Source: Cricetomys ansorgei (Eukaryota > Chordata > Mammalia > Rodentia > Nesomyidae). Taken from it: DNA of 64,000 nucleotides. Shown piece by piece: positions 43,661 through 56,760 of this stretch (position 1 is its first letter; every line of letters starts with the position of its first letter). Both the position numbers and the translations under genes were made by a program. Under the pieces are notes generated by a model. The model searched no databases. It had not been told where the DNA came from and saw only the letters and a program-made list of their open reading frames with translations. The stretch spans positions 34,260 through 98,259 of the forward strand of contig JAMJFZ010000362.1 of NCBI GenBank assembly GCA_026225945.1, read 5' to 3'.

Positions 43661-44900
43661 AATATTTAAGACAAAACTTTATTTTTTGTGGTGGATGGAG
43701 CTTACTTAAGGGAGTCCCCCTGAGAAAGGGGATGTTCTATTAAATTTTTAAGTTTTAATTTAAGCAAAAATAACGTTTTCTTTTTAGTATGAATAGACAT
43801 TTAAAGCTCACACCAAAACCATAGGAAAAGGAGTGATAGTAAAATGATATTGTTTAATTTTTTTTTTACCACTTTTCAGATATTTTACATAAGCACGTTT
43901 GTGTGTTAGCAGTGTGGAATCAGGGTGAGAGGAAGAAGAGAGGTGGAGCAGAAGGAAAATGACTGAGGCATTTTGGCCTTCTGAAGAGTGGGGGTTGAAA
44001 ACGTGGTGGCCTCTTCAGAGTTGTTCCGATGTTAGAAATATTCCTTTAAAAGTGAGTCACAAGCATTGTCCTATTTGAATCTAGTAGTAGAAATTTTTTT
44101 TGTTACTATGGGAACCATGAGCAAAGAGGGAAATGATGCATTGCCGACAGTAAAAGAAGCATCCAGGAGTTCTGTGGGTTTTCTTTTCTTCTGTTTTTTT
44201 CCTTTTCTTAGAGAGATGAAAAAAACTTCTTAAAGAAAATGCATATTCATGATTTGGGCTGACTCATTTGTGAAGAAGAGAAAATTCACTGCTAGGAGTA
44301 ATACACCTCTGTCATATTGACCACTTGTCTTTTTAAAAGTTGAAATTATTTTTAGTATATAGCATATTTAAAACACTAAAATTAAGGGCTTAATATTTAC
44401 ACCCAGAGAATAAAGCGGGAAGATCGAGCTGATTGCAGTTCCAGGAAGTACACGGTTCTCTCAGACCGACTTCTGTGATTAATCACCCCTTCTTGTGCAG
44501 TCTTAGGTGGAACTAACTGCTTTCCTCCCTTTCCCTTTCTTTTCTCCTTTCTCTATGAATGAAGACCCTAAAATGTCCCCAAATGCAAATTCTTTCTTTA
44601 GTTCCTGCAAGACTCATTCCTTCTCAAAGTTGCTGAGGAGAAAAACATTCTTCCTAGGACATCACAAAGCATAAATGTAAGGTGACAGTGGTCTGAAGTA
44701 TCTTTCTAGAGCCCTTTACTGTCTGTGTATTTACTGTCAATTAAACACATTTTAAGGAAAGAGAAAAGTATAAATTTAAAAACCAATTGTTAGCTAATTA
44801 GTAGAAGTATGACAGGGAAATAATTCAATGTACTGTGAATGGACTTGCGAGGAGCAGCTCCTCCATTTCAGAGGAGGAGCCTTTCTTTCAGACTGGTTTG
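43661..44900. other. Intergenic stretch, nothing recognised
   Basis: Unique-looking sequence. 44400-44530 contains a few CpGs but no gene structure. Confidence 0.45.
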
Positions 44901-44909
44901 ACACAGTCT

Positions 44910-45065
44910 GGGCTGGAGAGAAGGTGCAGTTCGGCAGCTAAAGTCTGTCCCTCATGCAGAGGACCTGATAGGTTCCCAGCACCTATGTCTAACAGCTCAC
45001 AGCACACTGAAACATCAGCTCCATGAGATCCAATGCCTCTGGCTTTCTCAGGCACCTGCACTTAC
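44910..45065 (+). mobile_element. B2/B3-type SINE fragment
   Basis: 'ctggagagaaggtgcagttcggcagctaaagtctg', 'gcagaggacctgataggttcccagcacc', 'atcagctccatgagatccaatgcc' follow the B2/B3 body. Confidence 0.7.
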
Positions 45066-45324
45066 GAGAGGTATCTGTTTGGGAAGAGGAACAGGACCAT
45101 TAAGAGCAGGAAGAGGATACAACAGAGAAAAATGGGGCATGAATATTATCCACATACGTGATCTGCGTGTAGGAAAATGTAGCAATGAAACTTATTATTT
45201 TGTACACTTAATACACTCTAATAATATTTTTAAATGGAGAAAATGGCTATTACTTGTTGTAGCTTAGTTCTGGAACTATCTCAACATTGTTTTAAAGATA
45301 TTATGTGTATATTTGTGTACATGA

Positions 45325-45407
45325 GTGTGTGTGTGTGTGTGTATGTGTATATGTGTGTGTATGTGTATGTGTATGTATGTGTATGTGTGTGTGTATGTAT
45401 GTGTGTA

Positions 45408-45459
<52 letters not shown>
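45325..45459. repeat. (GT)n microsatellite with GTAT interruptions
   Basis: About 135 bases of GT with interspersed GTAT units, ending in 20 perfect GT. Confidence 0.97.
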
Positions 45460-45460
<1 letters not shown>

Positions 45461-46680
45461 TACCTTCCCCTTCCCCTTACTAAGGAGCAACTTCCTAATA
45501 ATTTATTAGAATGTCTTATAACATATAATAGCAAACCTTTTTACAAAGTTTTTTTTTTTATTCTCAGTGTGGTACAAATTTTTCACTTGGTTTGTCATTT
45601 CAAAAACCATTATACATTGTATTTTCATCATACATGTTTTAGATGAACGAAATTTTCTTAGGTGCTAGGGATTGTAAAGAAGACCTCATAAAAGCTAAGA
45701 AAACTCTACCACTGAGAAGTCTCCCAAGCTCAAAGTCTGTGATTTCTTTCTTTAGCATTATACTTAGGAAATAAATAAATATATTGATCTATATTTTGTT
45801 CTAGTGATTTTATAGCTCTTCAGCATTTTTAAATGCTTATACGTTTGATTTTCTGAAATACATTTTTTTGAGATAGTCATACAATATTTTTGTAAAAATG
45901 AATATATTGTCAAACATACACTAATTTACATTTATATATATAGATATATAAAAATATGTCATTTTATTGACCCAAATGTCTGAAAATAAAATATATTCTG
46001 GTTTACATTAATAAACATTTATATTATACTCTATTAACTTTCCAATATCATTTCTTGTGTTGTAACAAATTTTAATTTTTAATGTGGAACAATTCTATGT
46101 AGACTAGAAACATTATTTATCTAGAAAACATGAAAGATAATGTACTCTGGGGTGTTATATATTTTATTCATAACAATATTACTAGGGCGTTAAAAACCTA
46201 ATTTAAAAAATTATTAATTATAAAAATTGAAAATAAATAAAATCATAAAAAACTACTTAATCTATATTGTTCATATCATTTTTAGCTATTTTTTTCCTAA
46301 GGATAAGAATGAGTAGCTATTTCAGAGTCATACTAGCAAAACTATTTGATATTAATAATGTATCAGCAAATATTTCAAATGCTATTTTGTATTTTATTAT
46401 AAATTTAGTGGTTCTGTAACAGTCCACATGTAACCTGTAGAACTATGATTTTCAGAATGTTTAGGCTGCTCCTAGGGTTTGGTGAAGATGTATGGAACTG
46501 TACTACAGTCACTCTATATGTGGAGATTTGGCTCTAGAGTCACCGGGCCGGGCAAGAATCTCACAAAAGCATCACAGCTGAAATTACATCTGAAATCTTC
46601 TCAAGAGTTCTTCACCTGTGACATTGATGTTCTACCTCTCAGTAGGTCCAACATGGACAGTGTTTGCACCAGGGACTGGG
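45460..46680. other. AT-rich intergenic stretch, nothing recognised
   Basis: Very AT-rich, especially 45900-46300, with no gene or clear transposon. Confidence 0.5.
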
Positions 46681-46687
46681 ACAAATT

Positions 46688-46690
46688 TCT

Positions 46691-46758
<68 letters not shown>

Positions 46759-46760
46759 TG
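46688..46760. repeat. (TTTC)n microsatellite
   Basis: About 18 perfect TTTC units, adjoining the tail side of an antisense B1. Confidence 0.97.
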
Positions 46761-46775
46761 TTTTGGTTTTAATAA

Positions 46776-46920
46776 GATAGAGTTTTTTTTTCTCTGTTGT
46801 AACTCTGGCTGTCCCTGGAATTCACTCTGTAGACCAGGCTGGCCTTGAACTCACAGAGATTTGCCTGCCTCTGCCTCCTGAGTGCTGGGATTAAAGGCGT
46901 GCACCACCACTGCCCAGTAG
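46776..46920 (-). mobile_element. B1 SINE, antisense
   Basis: 'ctctgttgtaactctggctgtccctggaattcactctgtagaccaggctggccttgaactcacagag' and 'gctgggattaaaggcgtgcaccaccactgccc'. Well preserved. Confidence 0.94.
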
Positions 46921-47399
46921 GAAGTATTCTTTGATTAATTATGCTAGGAGGCAGAAACATACAATATCCAGTTTTCTTGTTCATTCAGTATGATACTCCA
47001 CTAAAGGGAAAAGTTAGGAATTATTTTCCCTGGAAAACTTAATTATGGGAAATTCCACCAAATGGGATCAGAATACCAACAAGACGTAGAAAAGGAGTTG
47101 GATACCAGAAGCCAAGAAACAAATATTGTCAGTTTAACAGGTTTTTCCGCTAGGTAAGCACCAGGTAAATAAGTTATGATTTAAGAGCCATGTGTTGTAA
47201 GCTAGAATGTGACTCAAAAAAAAAGAACTATTGCTCCCAAGATGCACTCTGGAATCAACTGAGAGAAACCTGTTTCTAGCTCTTGTCATGTGCTCATACT
47301 TTTTCATAAAATAGTGTTTTGGTTTGACCCGCTCAGCTTCAGAGGCATTTAGGTACATTCCCCACTTCAACTTTTCAATTTATAGGACTAATTTTTCTA

Positions 47400-48005
47400 A
47401 CAATTAAAAAAATTAATTTTCTTGTTTTGTACAATACATCCCCTCCTCCTCTTCCTCCACTCTTCCCAACTCCCCCTTATCCGCTCTTCTTCAGGTCTAT
47501 CCCCCCACCAGCCACCTTCCCTTCTCCCACACCCCCTGCTTCTCCCTAGAAAAGAACTATCCTCTCAGGGTTACAGCTCAAATAGGGCATGACTTAACAA
47601 GATGGAGCAAAGCCAGGCACTACTCTCTACACCAAGGGTGGATTCCGCAATGCTGCAGGAGGAAAAGGGCCCCAGGAGCAGGTAAAAGGGCCAGAGACTC
47701 CCTAACTCTAACCTGTAGGACTTTTGCAAGAACACCAAGCCAGACAGCTATAAGATATATTTAGAGGACTTTGCGGGTTCCCACCACTTCAGTCTTTGTG
47801 AGCCCCTAAGAGTGCTGGTCAGTTGACACTGTGGGGCTTGTTCTCCTGGTGTCCTTGACCCCTCTGGTCCAGCCATCTCCACTCCCCTCTTCTGTGGGGT
47901 TCCCTGAGCTCCTCACAATATTTGGTCCTGGATCTCTGCATATGCTCCCATCAGCTGCTGAGGAGCCTCTCTGGTGCAGATTGGACTGAGAAAGAAATCA
48001 GTGAA
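47400..48005 (-). mobile_element. L1 3' region, antisense
   Basis: The C-rich 47435-47545 block and 'tctctgcatatgctcccatcagctgctgaggagcctctctggtg' match antisense rodent L1. It abuts an L1 ORF2 piece in the opposite orientation. Confidence 0.65.
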
Positions 48006-48009
48006 ATGA

Positions 48010-48445
48010 CACCTTTCACAATATTTTCAGACAACGTAAATATCTTGGGGTGACTCTAATCAAGCAAGTGAAAGACTTGTTTGACAAAAACTTTAAGTCT
48101 TTGAAGAAAGAAATTGAAGATCTCAGAAGATGGAAAGATCTCCTGTGCTCCTGGGTTGGTAGGATTAACATTGTAAAAATGGCAATCTTTACAGAATTGT
48201 CCTTGAAAGACAATACTCAGCTTCATATGGAAAAACAAAAAACCCCGGATAGCTACAATAATCCTGAAAAAATAAAAGAACTCCCAGAGGTATCACCATC
48301 CCTGATCTCATGCTGTAATACAGAAGTATAGTAATAAAAACCTCAGGGCAGTGGCATAAAAACAGGCAAGTAGATCAATGGAACCAGATCGAAGATCCAG
48401 ACATAAATCCACATGCTTACAGAACCTAGTAATTCTTTACCGAAA
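48010..48445 (+). pseudogene. L1 ORF2 fragment
   Basis: The translation at 48044-48190 (L-G-V-T-L-I-K-Q-V-K-D-L, then D-L-R-R-W-K-D-L and G-R-I-N-I-V-K-M-A-I) is the conserved segment downstream of the L1 reverse transcriptase motifs. After about 48190 the frame is broken, but L1 words continue ('agtaataaaaacctcagggcagtggcataaaaacaggcaagtagatcaatgg'). No intact ORF. Confidence 0.88.
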
Positions 48446-48589
48446 TTTCTCGAGGTAGTAGAGATTCTCATTACGCTGTAAAAGACATGTAATTGTCTAC
48501 CTTTTTCTGTGTTTCCATGAACTCATCATCTTCCCTTCATCTTCCTTCTTTCCTGATATGCTCATGCCTGTGGGTCCAGATGTCACTAT

Positions 48590-49041
48590 TGTAAGGGCCA
48601 AGCTAAACTTGACCAAATTCTAGTCAGGCTTAAGAATGTCCAAGTAGGCCTGAATCTTCTTGGAAGCCTTATCCCAGAGGCATTTCTGAGAATAAACACA
48701 AACGTTACACCCAGATAATGAAATAGCTTCAGCTGCACACTCAGCACTCCCCTACCCTCAAGATAACCTTTTCACCTTGCTGACTTATGCCATTGCTTCT
48801 GACCAATCAGCTTAAACGTTGTGCTGTTGCTAGAATTAGTAATAAAGAAAAGACTATATAAGCAAGTTTGAAAGTCCCCTTAGGGTGGTCTCCTGCTCCC
48901 TGCGTGGAGTCTCTATGGAGGTCCACCCCTACGCTTAGGAAGGATGCGTCGGTACGATAAACCTCACGCCTTTGCATCACTTCGTGCCTCAGTGTCTCCT
49001 TCGGGGTCTCTCATGAAAAGAAGACCCTCTGGGCCTTCTCA
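48590..49041 (+). mobile_element. Solo LTR
   Basis: A 452-bp element opening TGTAAGGGCCAAGC and closing GGGCCTTCTCA. Flanks are CTAT (48586-48589) and CTGT (49042-49045), a probable 4-bp duplication with one change. Promoter-like parts in order are a CCAAT box (GACCAATCAGC, about 48800), a TATA box (ACTATATAAGC, about 48853) and a start-proximal region. No internal retroviral sequence. Confidence 0.75.
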
Positions 49042-49139
49042 CTGTAAGCACCAGTCTCAATCTCACTTCACAGTTTTCACTGCTAGCACACACTGTCCTT
49101 ATCTCCGGGTTCAGGGAAGGACTTGTTTCTTGATGTGAA

Positions 49140-50600
49140 CTATGCTGTGTCTTGGATGTCTTTTACTGCCATGAAAATATTAGGCTGACACTCACCACAT
49201 TTTTACCCCCACTTCTTCCTGTTCTTTGATTGGTCCTTGTCTTATTCCTCCAAGATACTGTGTTTACTTGTTCTTTATGAGATATCGTCTGTTACTCTCA
49301 TTTCATTGCCAAACTTCTGAATAAAATCCCATGCCTTCTTGTTTTCCCCCACACGCTGGCTCTAATGCTTCATAACTACATTTTCCTCTCAAGTTGTTTT
49401 CTTGATAGTCAAAAATGAATTAACAAATAAATTTGGAGACTTGGGTAGAAGTTCTTGGAGTCTTGAGCACTGGACATCACACTGTCCTTGGAACTGTGGG
49501 TCTTAATTGCTCATGAATCCTGCACAAATGATACCTTTTCTTTATATATAATAATAAGTTTTGGAGGGCTGCTGGTTTTTAGATCATGTTAGAAGACCAA
49601 AGAATTGCATTAGCAAAGGATGACAACAGTAGCAGTAGCAACAAGGTGCACGTACTTACTAGCAAGGAGCAGAAGCAAGCAGGCAAAAGCAGTTCCCTGA
49701 ACCTCTGTGTATCTGGACTGCCAGATGTGATGCCTTCTCTGGTAAAAGGTCTTCCCCACTCAATTAATCTTTCTAGAAAATATCATCACAGGCCCACACA
49801 GAGTCATGTCACAGTTGATTCCAGGTCCAATAAGATTAGCTATCACAAGTTTGCCTCTTGTCAACTTGGTAACAATCACAGACCATATGCCATACTTAGT
49901 GTCCAAATGAAGACAAGAAGGTTATAATTGTGATATAGCTATTCTATATACAACTGAAAATGCACTATACTTCCCCCAGAACAGATGTCAAAGTCCCTTG
50001 GGGAACGCTTATTCCCTTAGGATCCCATGACTTAGATGGAATGATTCAGATTTATGACACTTAACTACTAATATTACCTTGATTTGTCTTATATTACATG
50101 GTCAAGAAATATATGAAAGGAAACACAAATATCTGTTTAATATATGTACATATATATAAACAAAAGTACTCTCTAAATTTTATTTTACATTTATTTAGGG
50201 TTTCCATCTGTGTGGTAGTGGAGGATACACGCTAAAGCATGTGTGCCTGGAGGACAACTTTCAGGAGTCAGCCTTCTCCTTCGACCATGTAGGTTCCAGA
50301 GAGTGAACTCAGGTTGTCAGACACAGAAGCAGGGTCATCTTGCTGGTCTAACAAATACATTCTTAACACAATAAGACAGAACGCACTACAATTACGTTCT
50401 TCATTTTCATAATTGATCACATGGTCTTCACTGGTTCTTTTATCTACTTTCTTCCACTATCCGTTCCGTACTCCCTCCATTTCCAGTCATCCCCTTGGCT
50501 GGTCTTGCTTCTTTACTTGGAGCGGTGCCCTACACAGTCATTCTTAGAGGAGCTGATTAAGTTATTGTCTTTCCTGGATTATTGTAGTTCCCTGTCTGCC
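49140..50600. other. Intergenic stretch, mostly unrecognised
   Basis: 49690-49900 resembles the rodent repeat at 32720-32960 ('gatgccttctctggtaaaaggtcttccccactcaattaatctttc'). The rest is unnamed. Confidence 0.45.
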
Positions 50601-50639
50601 CTTGATCATAAGACAGAGTAACACCAGGAGACCACCTAA

Positions 50640-52560
50640 AGAAACTCCTTACTTTATTTCTTACTTAGTTATTTGCACTCCTTACTTTCCTTACTTACAT
50701 AACATTCCTTACTTTCAGAGTGGAGACTCAGTATAATTTCCCCTGCTAAAGTAGATAGTCATACATCCTAACATTGTCATTCCTTTCTAAGCCTGTTGAC
50801 TCGGAGTCATCAGGAGCCCAAGGTGACAAAGGGGGAGCCTTAGCTTCAACTTCAAAGGAACCTTTGTTGTATCTTCTGGAAAGAAGCACCCTACTCTTTG
50901 GAACTAAAAGTTCTAGGCTAGCAGAGCAAAAGTTTTGCTAGTGAGTTAACTGGGAATGATTGAGTGATGCCATTTCCATTTCTACCCCTTGATTCCCGAA
51001 CCTGTGAATCCTAGCTATAGGAGAAACAGTACTATATACCACTTACTTGAATAATGAAGAATATTGAAGAACTCTTCCCCAGATATCTATGCTGTTGTCA
51101 CATAGTTGGTACTATGTGTCTTTATAAGGCCAACTACTACTCTATCAAGCCAGCTGCTTTGGGGTGGTGGGGAACAGAAATACCAATGACTTGGGCTACA
51201 AAGGGAGTCTCTTGATCAGAAGCAATGCTGTGTGAAATATTACAATTGTGGATAAAGCATTCTGTAAGTCATGGGCTATAGTTTTTTTCAGAAGCACTCT
51301 GTGCACAAAAAGCAAATATATACTCAGAATATGTATCTGTTTCCACAAGGCCAAAGTGTTGTCCTTTCCCTGATTAAAGTGGTCCAAAATAGTCAACCTA
51401 CCACTTGGTTGCCGATCACCCTGAAGAATGGTGTTACATTGGGTGCTCATTGCTGGTCTCTGATGGTGGTCAGTTTGGCACTCAGGATCAGCTATAGCAA
51501 AGCCAGCAGAAGTCCATGTTGTTGAGTGCATGTGCAATCTCCATCACTGCCAGCATGACCACTTTGTTAATAAGCACATTGGGCAATGAGAGGGATTCCC
51601 AAGGAAAGAGATAGACTACTGTCCTAGAAAAGATCATCCTATTTATTTGGCTACTGAATTCCTACATTACCGAGGTAATCTTTTGATGAACATTTATGTA
51701 GGACCCGAATATCTCATGTCAGCTGCCCATTTGGAGCGATCTATCCATATATAGCTTCCCCAAATGTCTTTTTCACTGATTTTCCAATCATGCTTCTTTT
51801 AATTCTCCAGCCACACAGAAAAAAAAAACAGTCTACAAGCCCATGAATCAATACATGACTGAATAACTGGCCATTCTTCCTTCCAAGCAATATATATAAT
51901 AATATGCTCCACCCAAAGTTTTGACCGCTGTGAATATTTCTCTTTACCAGTGTCCTTCATTGTTGTCCCACAAAGAAACTCTAATGTTGTCACTGTGTAA
52001 CCTTTGTGTGGTGCATAGCATGTTAAACCATCTGTAAAACAGCCCTGCTATTCTTTTCCTTAGTCGATGGATCATAGGACATATTCCATTAGGCTGTAGG
52101 TTCATGTGTGGGGACAGATGACATTGTAACAGAAGTGGGAATCATAGGCAACTGGAGAATTTCTTCACTTGTCTTACTTGTCTCCAGGAATGGCTAAGAT
52201 CTGATTTTGTATGTACCACTCCCATTTGAAATGGATTACTGTTGTATATTGTGCACACCTAACTTCATGGCGTGGGGGTCAGATAACATGTAGCTTATGG
52301 GCAGCACATATCACATGGTAACGTGGTGGCCCATTTTCAAGCTTTCACTTTCCACTACAGTCCAGTAGAAGGCCAAGAACTGTCTCTTAAAGAGAGAACA
52401 GTTGTCCACAGATAGTGGCAGAGGTTTGCTCTAAAATCCCAAGATCCTTGCTTATGATTCAACCTTAGAAGCCTGCCAAAAGCTTCAGACAACAATCCTT
52501 TCTGTCCCTAAAACCAGAATCACTCCACTCCTTTTATGACAGTTGATATTAGTCAGAGTT
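50640..52560 (-). pseudogene. Class III endogenous retrovirus (ERVL-type) pol remnant
   Basis: Read on the minus strand from about 52540 to 50700 in several frames, the sequence follows ERVL pol: an RNase H to integrase-linker part (about 52000-51600), an integrase zinc-binding and core part (about 51560-51190, with a visible D-Y-F-G-P-L-type word near 51390 and a S-I-A-S-D-Q word near 51210), the conserved P-H-H-P-K-A-A-G-L-I-E at about 51141-51174, and the C-terminal/dUTPase-like part with S-P-I-A-R-I-H at about 51010. Many stops and frameshifts break it, so it cannot encode an enzyme. No LTR pair is recognised around it. Confidence 0.85.
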
Positions 52561-55500
52561 CTTAAGAAGAACTGATAGAATGAATGTATATTACAAAGGA
52601 GATTATTAAGTTTGATTTCAAAATATGGGTTCAGTAGTTCAACAATGTCTATGTACATGCTTGGAGCCAGATAGTTGCTCCTTCAATGATGCTAGATAGG
52701 TACCTCAGCAATCTCAACTGTCATGGGAGATTTTATAGTTATGGATAATATTCTAGTAAATGGTCCTTGTAGCAATGTAAAGGACTCTCTTCCCACCAGT
52801 AAACAATGGAGTGGCTATCCAGTTCTCCACGTGAATAGGACATTCCTTAGCCTTAAGGCAGATGGTTAGGTTCCATTCATTTGTATATTGGAGGGCTGGG
52901 TGGAGAGAGGGAGGATTTGGAATAAAAAAGCACCTAGGGCAAGGACAGAGAGCGAGAGGAGGCAAGAGGAGAAGCAAGGAGAGGAGCAAGAGCATGGGGT
53001 GAGGAAGCCTTGGAGTGAGCTCTCTGCCTAGCTGCCCAGGTATAGAATTCCTTGAGATTTGACATGGTTTGTGATTAATAAAGAGCATTGGAAAATTCAA
53101 CTATGGACTCATATTAAACGATCAAAAGATACATTAACACTCGACCTTGCACCGAAGGCCTGCTGTAATTGTGCAAACTGTGGATCCTTAGTCCATGCTG
53201 GAAGGCAAGGAGAACCTTCAAAGTCAGCATGTCCCCATGCAGGTGTTTAGATTCTAGAATGGTTGCAAAGTGATGTCAGAACATTGAAATGATACGACTA
53301 CCTGCATCAGAAATTTTGAAGCAAGAGGAAGCATACAAATGTGATTTGAAAACAGAATGGAGTTCTAAATCATTCTTATTCTTGATATTCTTTATCTTTA
53401 TATAGGACTTTGCTTCTCTGATTCCTCATAGATAAAATAATGAATTCAAGTAAATAAAATTTAAGGCTTCTCCGGTGAAAATTCTACTTTTCCAATGAAA
53501 AACTCTCACCATATTTGATGTGTCATTAACTTGACCCAGAAGAACTGTCATTTACTAGGCTTGGTGACAGGATGTCTAGTCATAAATATTAAGAAAAGAC
53601 CCTCTGTCAACATCAGAGGACGCAAGCTAGCAGTAAAGGTGTATTCCAGATTACTCATTTCTTGAAATAATGGCACTTAAGGCTCTCCTTAAATTCTATT
53701 TGTTGACCCATTTCTCAAAATTACTCCAAAGTGATTTCAAATATACATATACATGATCAATTCCTTTAAGTAAAAAAAGCAAAGATTTTCCAAGATTGCA
53801 TTATTTACATTTAATATTCTCTGTATCATCCAGTAGTATATATAGTTGCTCAAATAAATAGTTGTTTTTGAGTTCTCAGTAAATATCCATGTCTTACCAG
53901 CAGTTACATGCTGTGCTGTACTAATTTTATAGTCAGACTTGGTTTGGTGGGAATAGTATAATCCAGGCGATCCAATATAAAATTGTGGCTTTCTGGCTGT
54001 AAGATCTGACGCACCTGATTTAAATGCATATGCAAATCATTAAGGTTTTTCTTAGGAGGAGCAATGAATTTGTTTGGATTGGATATATTGTTCTTTAAGA
54101 AGTGCTAGGGGGTAAGTGCGAGACCCTGAGAGTGTGTTTATAAATAACAGAAGCAGAACAAGCAGAATTAATTTCTTCCTAATAGAAATACTAAAAAAAA
54201 AAAAGGGGTGGGGGAGTGCGGTCTAAAGTTTACCAAAAGCAAGAAATGTGCTGAGTGAACTTTTACTGGAGAAATGGGCGCTTGCTTATGTGTCCACACA
54301 AACAGCAGCTTAGAGGACCGGGTGGGCCACTTGAGGCATTCGATTGTTCCCTTACGTACTGTGTTTTTGTGCATTTTAGACTACCCATTTTCTTTAAAAG
54401 AACAAAAATGCCTTTTACATAAACATTAGATAGAGTAAAATATAGGAGCTGAATAAAGCTCTGTAAAGTAAAATCAGACTGAGAGATTGCGTTGTGTAGA
54501 CATACAGTTACTGTAAAAGGTTCACACTAAGTGTGTCACACATTTGATAGGGACGTATAAAAATATTTCTGATTTGTCCTTCAACAAAACAGAAATAATC
54601 CCAACAGCAAAACTTGTATTTTTAATGATTTAAACAAAAACCATGAACCGATGAGGCTGATTTTTATTAGATCCTTAATACACTTTTAGACAATGCTAAA
54701 CCTGAGAGCTATATATCCAATACCCTCCCCCCCACAAAAAAAAAAAATCCTGGCAAATTTTAACTATTACATTATTTTGTGACCTCTTCAAGTCAGTTAA
54801 GATTCAAATGTATATTTTTTATCTCTAAGTATATTTTGCATCCAAATCAGGCTGGCACATTCCAATTATTTGTTCAAAGATATCCAACGAAAGTACTGGT
54901 GTTGAATTTATTTTTAGCTGATTTTAAGGCTGTTTTATTGCAGAAATTAGATTTTTGAATTGGAATTGAGGTCACCTACCTAGTCATGCAATAGATTCAT
55001 GTCAGGATCATGTAGCTCACTATTTATGTTCCCCACCATAGGTGGTAGAGAGAGAATATGCACACGTTACCAGTAAGTAGTTTCGGGCCAGTAAGGTGTC
55101 TATTAAAACTAAAGAACATTCAAGAATAAAATTCCTGACTGAGTAAAGCCGTTTGTGTCCCTAACATGACAAGAACTCCTAAATATTTACAAAAGAAAAA
55201 TATAGCAATCTTTCTAGGAAAGTTTGGAATTCTGACCAGTCTTCTGACCAGTTTCCAAGCCTTTACTGTGAACGTGTTTAGGAAAGAGTAATAATCTTTG
55301 AGAATGTGTGAAGACTGTTGCAAGATTACCAGACGAAAATGACTTTTGAATTTCTAGTTCAGAATTTCACTAAAAGCACATGTGACAGAGATGCATAGAA
55401 ATTATATAAAAACTAAATTATATATATATATATAATTTGCTGCCAAGCCTGGTGGACTCTTGGTCCTCAGAATCCGCAGGTTGGAAGAAGAGAAACAACT

Positions 55501-56105
55501 CCCTCAAGCTGTCCTCCAACCTGCGCACGCATGGCGTGGCATGTGCATGAGCACACACACGTGACACATAAATGGTAATTTCTTATAGTTTAGTTTTGTC
55601 ATCTCGTCAAGTAGGTTAGCTGCTTTTATTTATTCAACCAAAGAAGGTAGTTTTACATTGTAATGGAACGAGATGTGTAAATTAACGGGTAGTGAAACTT
55701 GACCTTATTTGTTGCTAAAGCAAAGGAATACAAGTTCTCAGAGAGAGGGCTTGGCTTAATCTCGTGGCCACTGTCTCCAATAATTTTCAGCAGTGAAGTC
55801 ATTGCTTATGAGGCTTGGCTTAATTCTGTGGTGATAAACTGTATAGTGATAAATACGACAGTAGAGGACATCAATATACAAGAAAAACCAATAACTTAAA
55901 AGAGAGTGTTTGGGGACAAGTTGATGGGCAAAGCCTCAGGCAGAATACTTTCCAGATGTTGGACCGGAGAGATGGGAGCTGCTTGTAGCAGTGTAAAAAA
56001 TAGGGTCCACAATGAGAGTTAAAAAGTCCTAAGGGTGACAGAATGGAAACCAGCAGAATTAATCCCAAGTGTCTCTGTGAAACAGAAAACCCCATCAATG
56101 ACACA
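52561..56105. other. Intergenic stretch with sparse repeats
   Basis: A purine-rich patch lies at 52895-53000 and short A/G runs at 54193-54216. An octamer-like ATGCAAAT lies at 54030-54037 within unique sequence. An RSINE1 fragment at 55435-55570 is listed separately. The open frame at 53059-53250 has no recognised similarity. Confidence 0.45.
55435..55575 (+). mobile_element. RSINE1-type SINE fragment
   Basis: 'gctgccaagcctggtggactc', 'aagaagagaaacaactccctcaagctgtcctccaacctgcgcacgcatggcgtggcatg', then CA-rich sequence. It is preceded by a short (AT)n at 55419-55433. Confidence 0.75.
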
Positions 56106-56109
56106 GAAA

Positions 56110-56760
56110 AGTATTGGTATTCTTCATTTTAAAGTTATTTTAGTTGTGGTAAATAAGTATCACCATTTTCCATTTAGATAATTAACTGTAAAGCTCACTG
56201 GTATTAAGCATATTCATACTGTTGTGCAACCAAGTAGATATCTTCCCAGTAACCTCCCTCCCTTTATGTCCCTAGAAATCATAGAATATTTTCCAAACAT
56301 ATGAATTTGAGTATGCTAGGTACTTCATAAATAGAACTGGGCTGTGTCTATATTTTTACGATTGTTTTCTTTCACTTAGCACAATGTTTTGAAGGCTCAT
56401 TAATGTAGTAGCATGTGCCAGAATTTCCCTCCTTCCTTTGAAAGATGAACAATGTTCTATTTGTATGGATATACCACGTTTTCTTTACTCATTCATCAAT
56501 TAATAAACATTTGTGTTTCTTCAAACTTTTGGCTATTGTGAATACTGATACTATGAAGATGCAATGAACATATCTGTTTGAGAACCTACTTTCAATTCTT
56601 TTGAACATACACCAAGATGCGAAACTGAGAAATAATATGGCAATTGTATTTTTAATTTTCTGAGGAGTTTCCATAATGTTCTTCACAGCTGATGCACCAT
56701 ATTGTATCTCCACTGAAGAGTACAAGATTTCAGTTTCTTCGCATCTTTGCTAACTTACTT
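56110..56760 (-). mobile_element. Old L1 3' remnant, antisense
   Basis: 'aagcatattcatactgttgtgcaaccaagtagat', 'tttctttcacttagcacaatg', 'attgtgaatactgatactatgaagatgcaatgaacatatctg', 'gagtttccataatgttcttcacagctgatgcaccatattgtatctccac' follow the antisense mammalian L1 order. Confidence 0.75.

Noticed and set aside
44910..45065. tRNA-like head
   Set aside because: It is the tRNA-derived head of a B2/B3 SINE, not a functional tRNA gene.
45234..45534. Frames of poly(Cys-Val) and poly(Thr-His)
   Set aside because: Translations of a (GT)n microsatellite.
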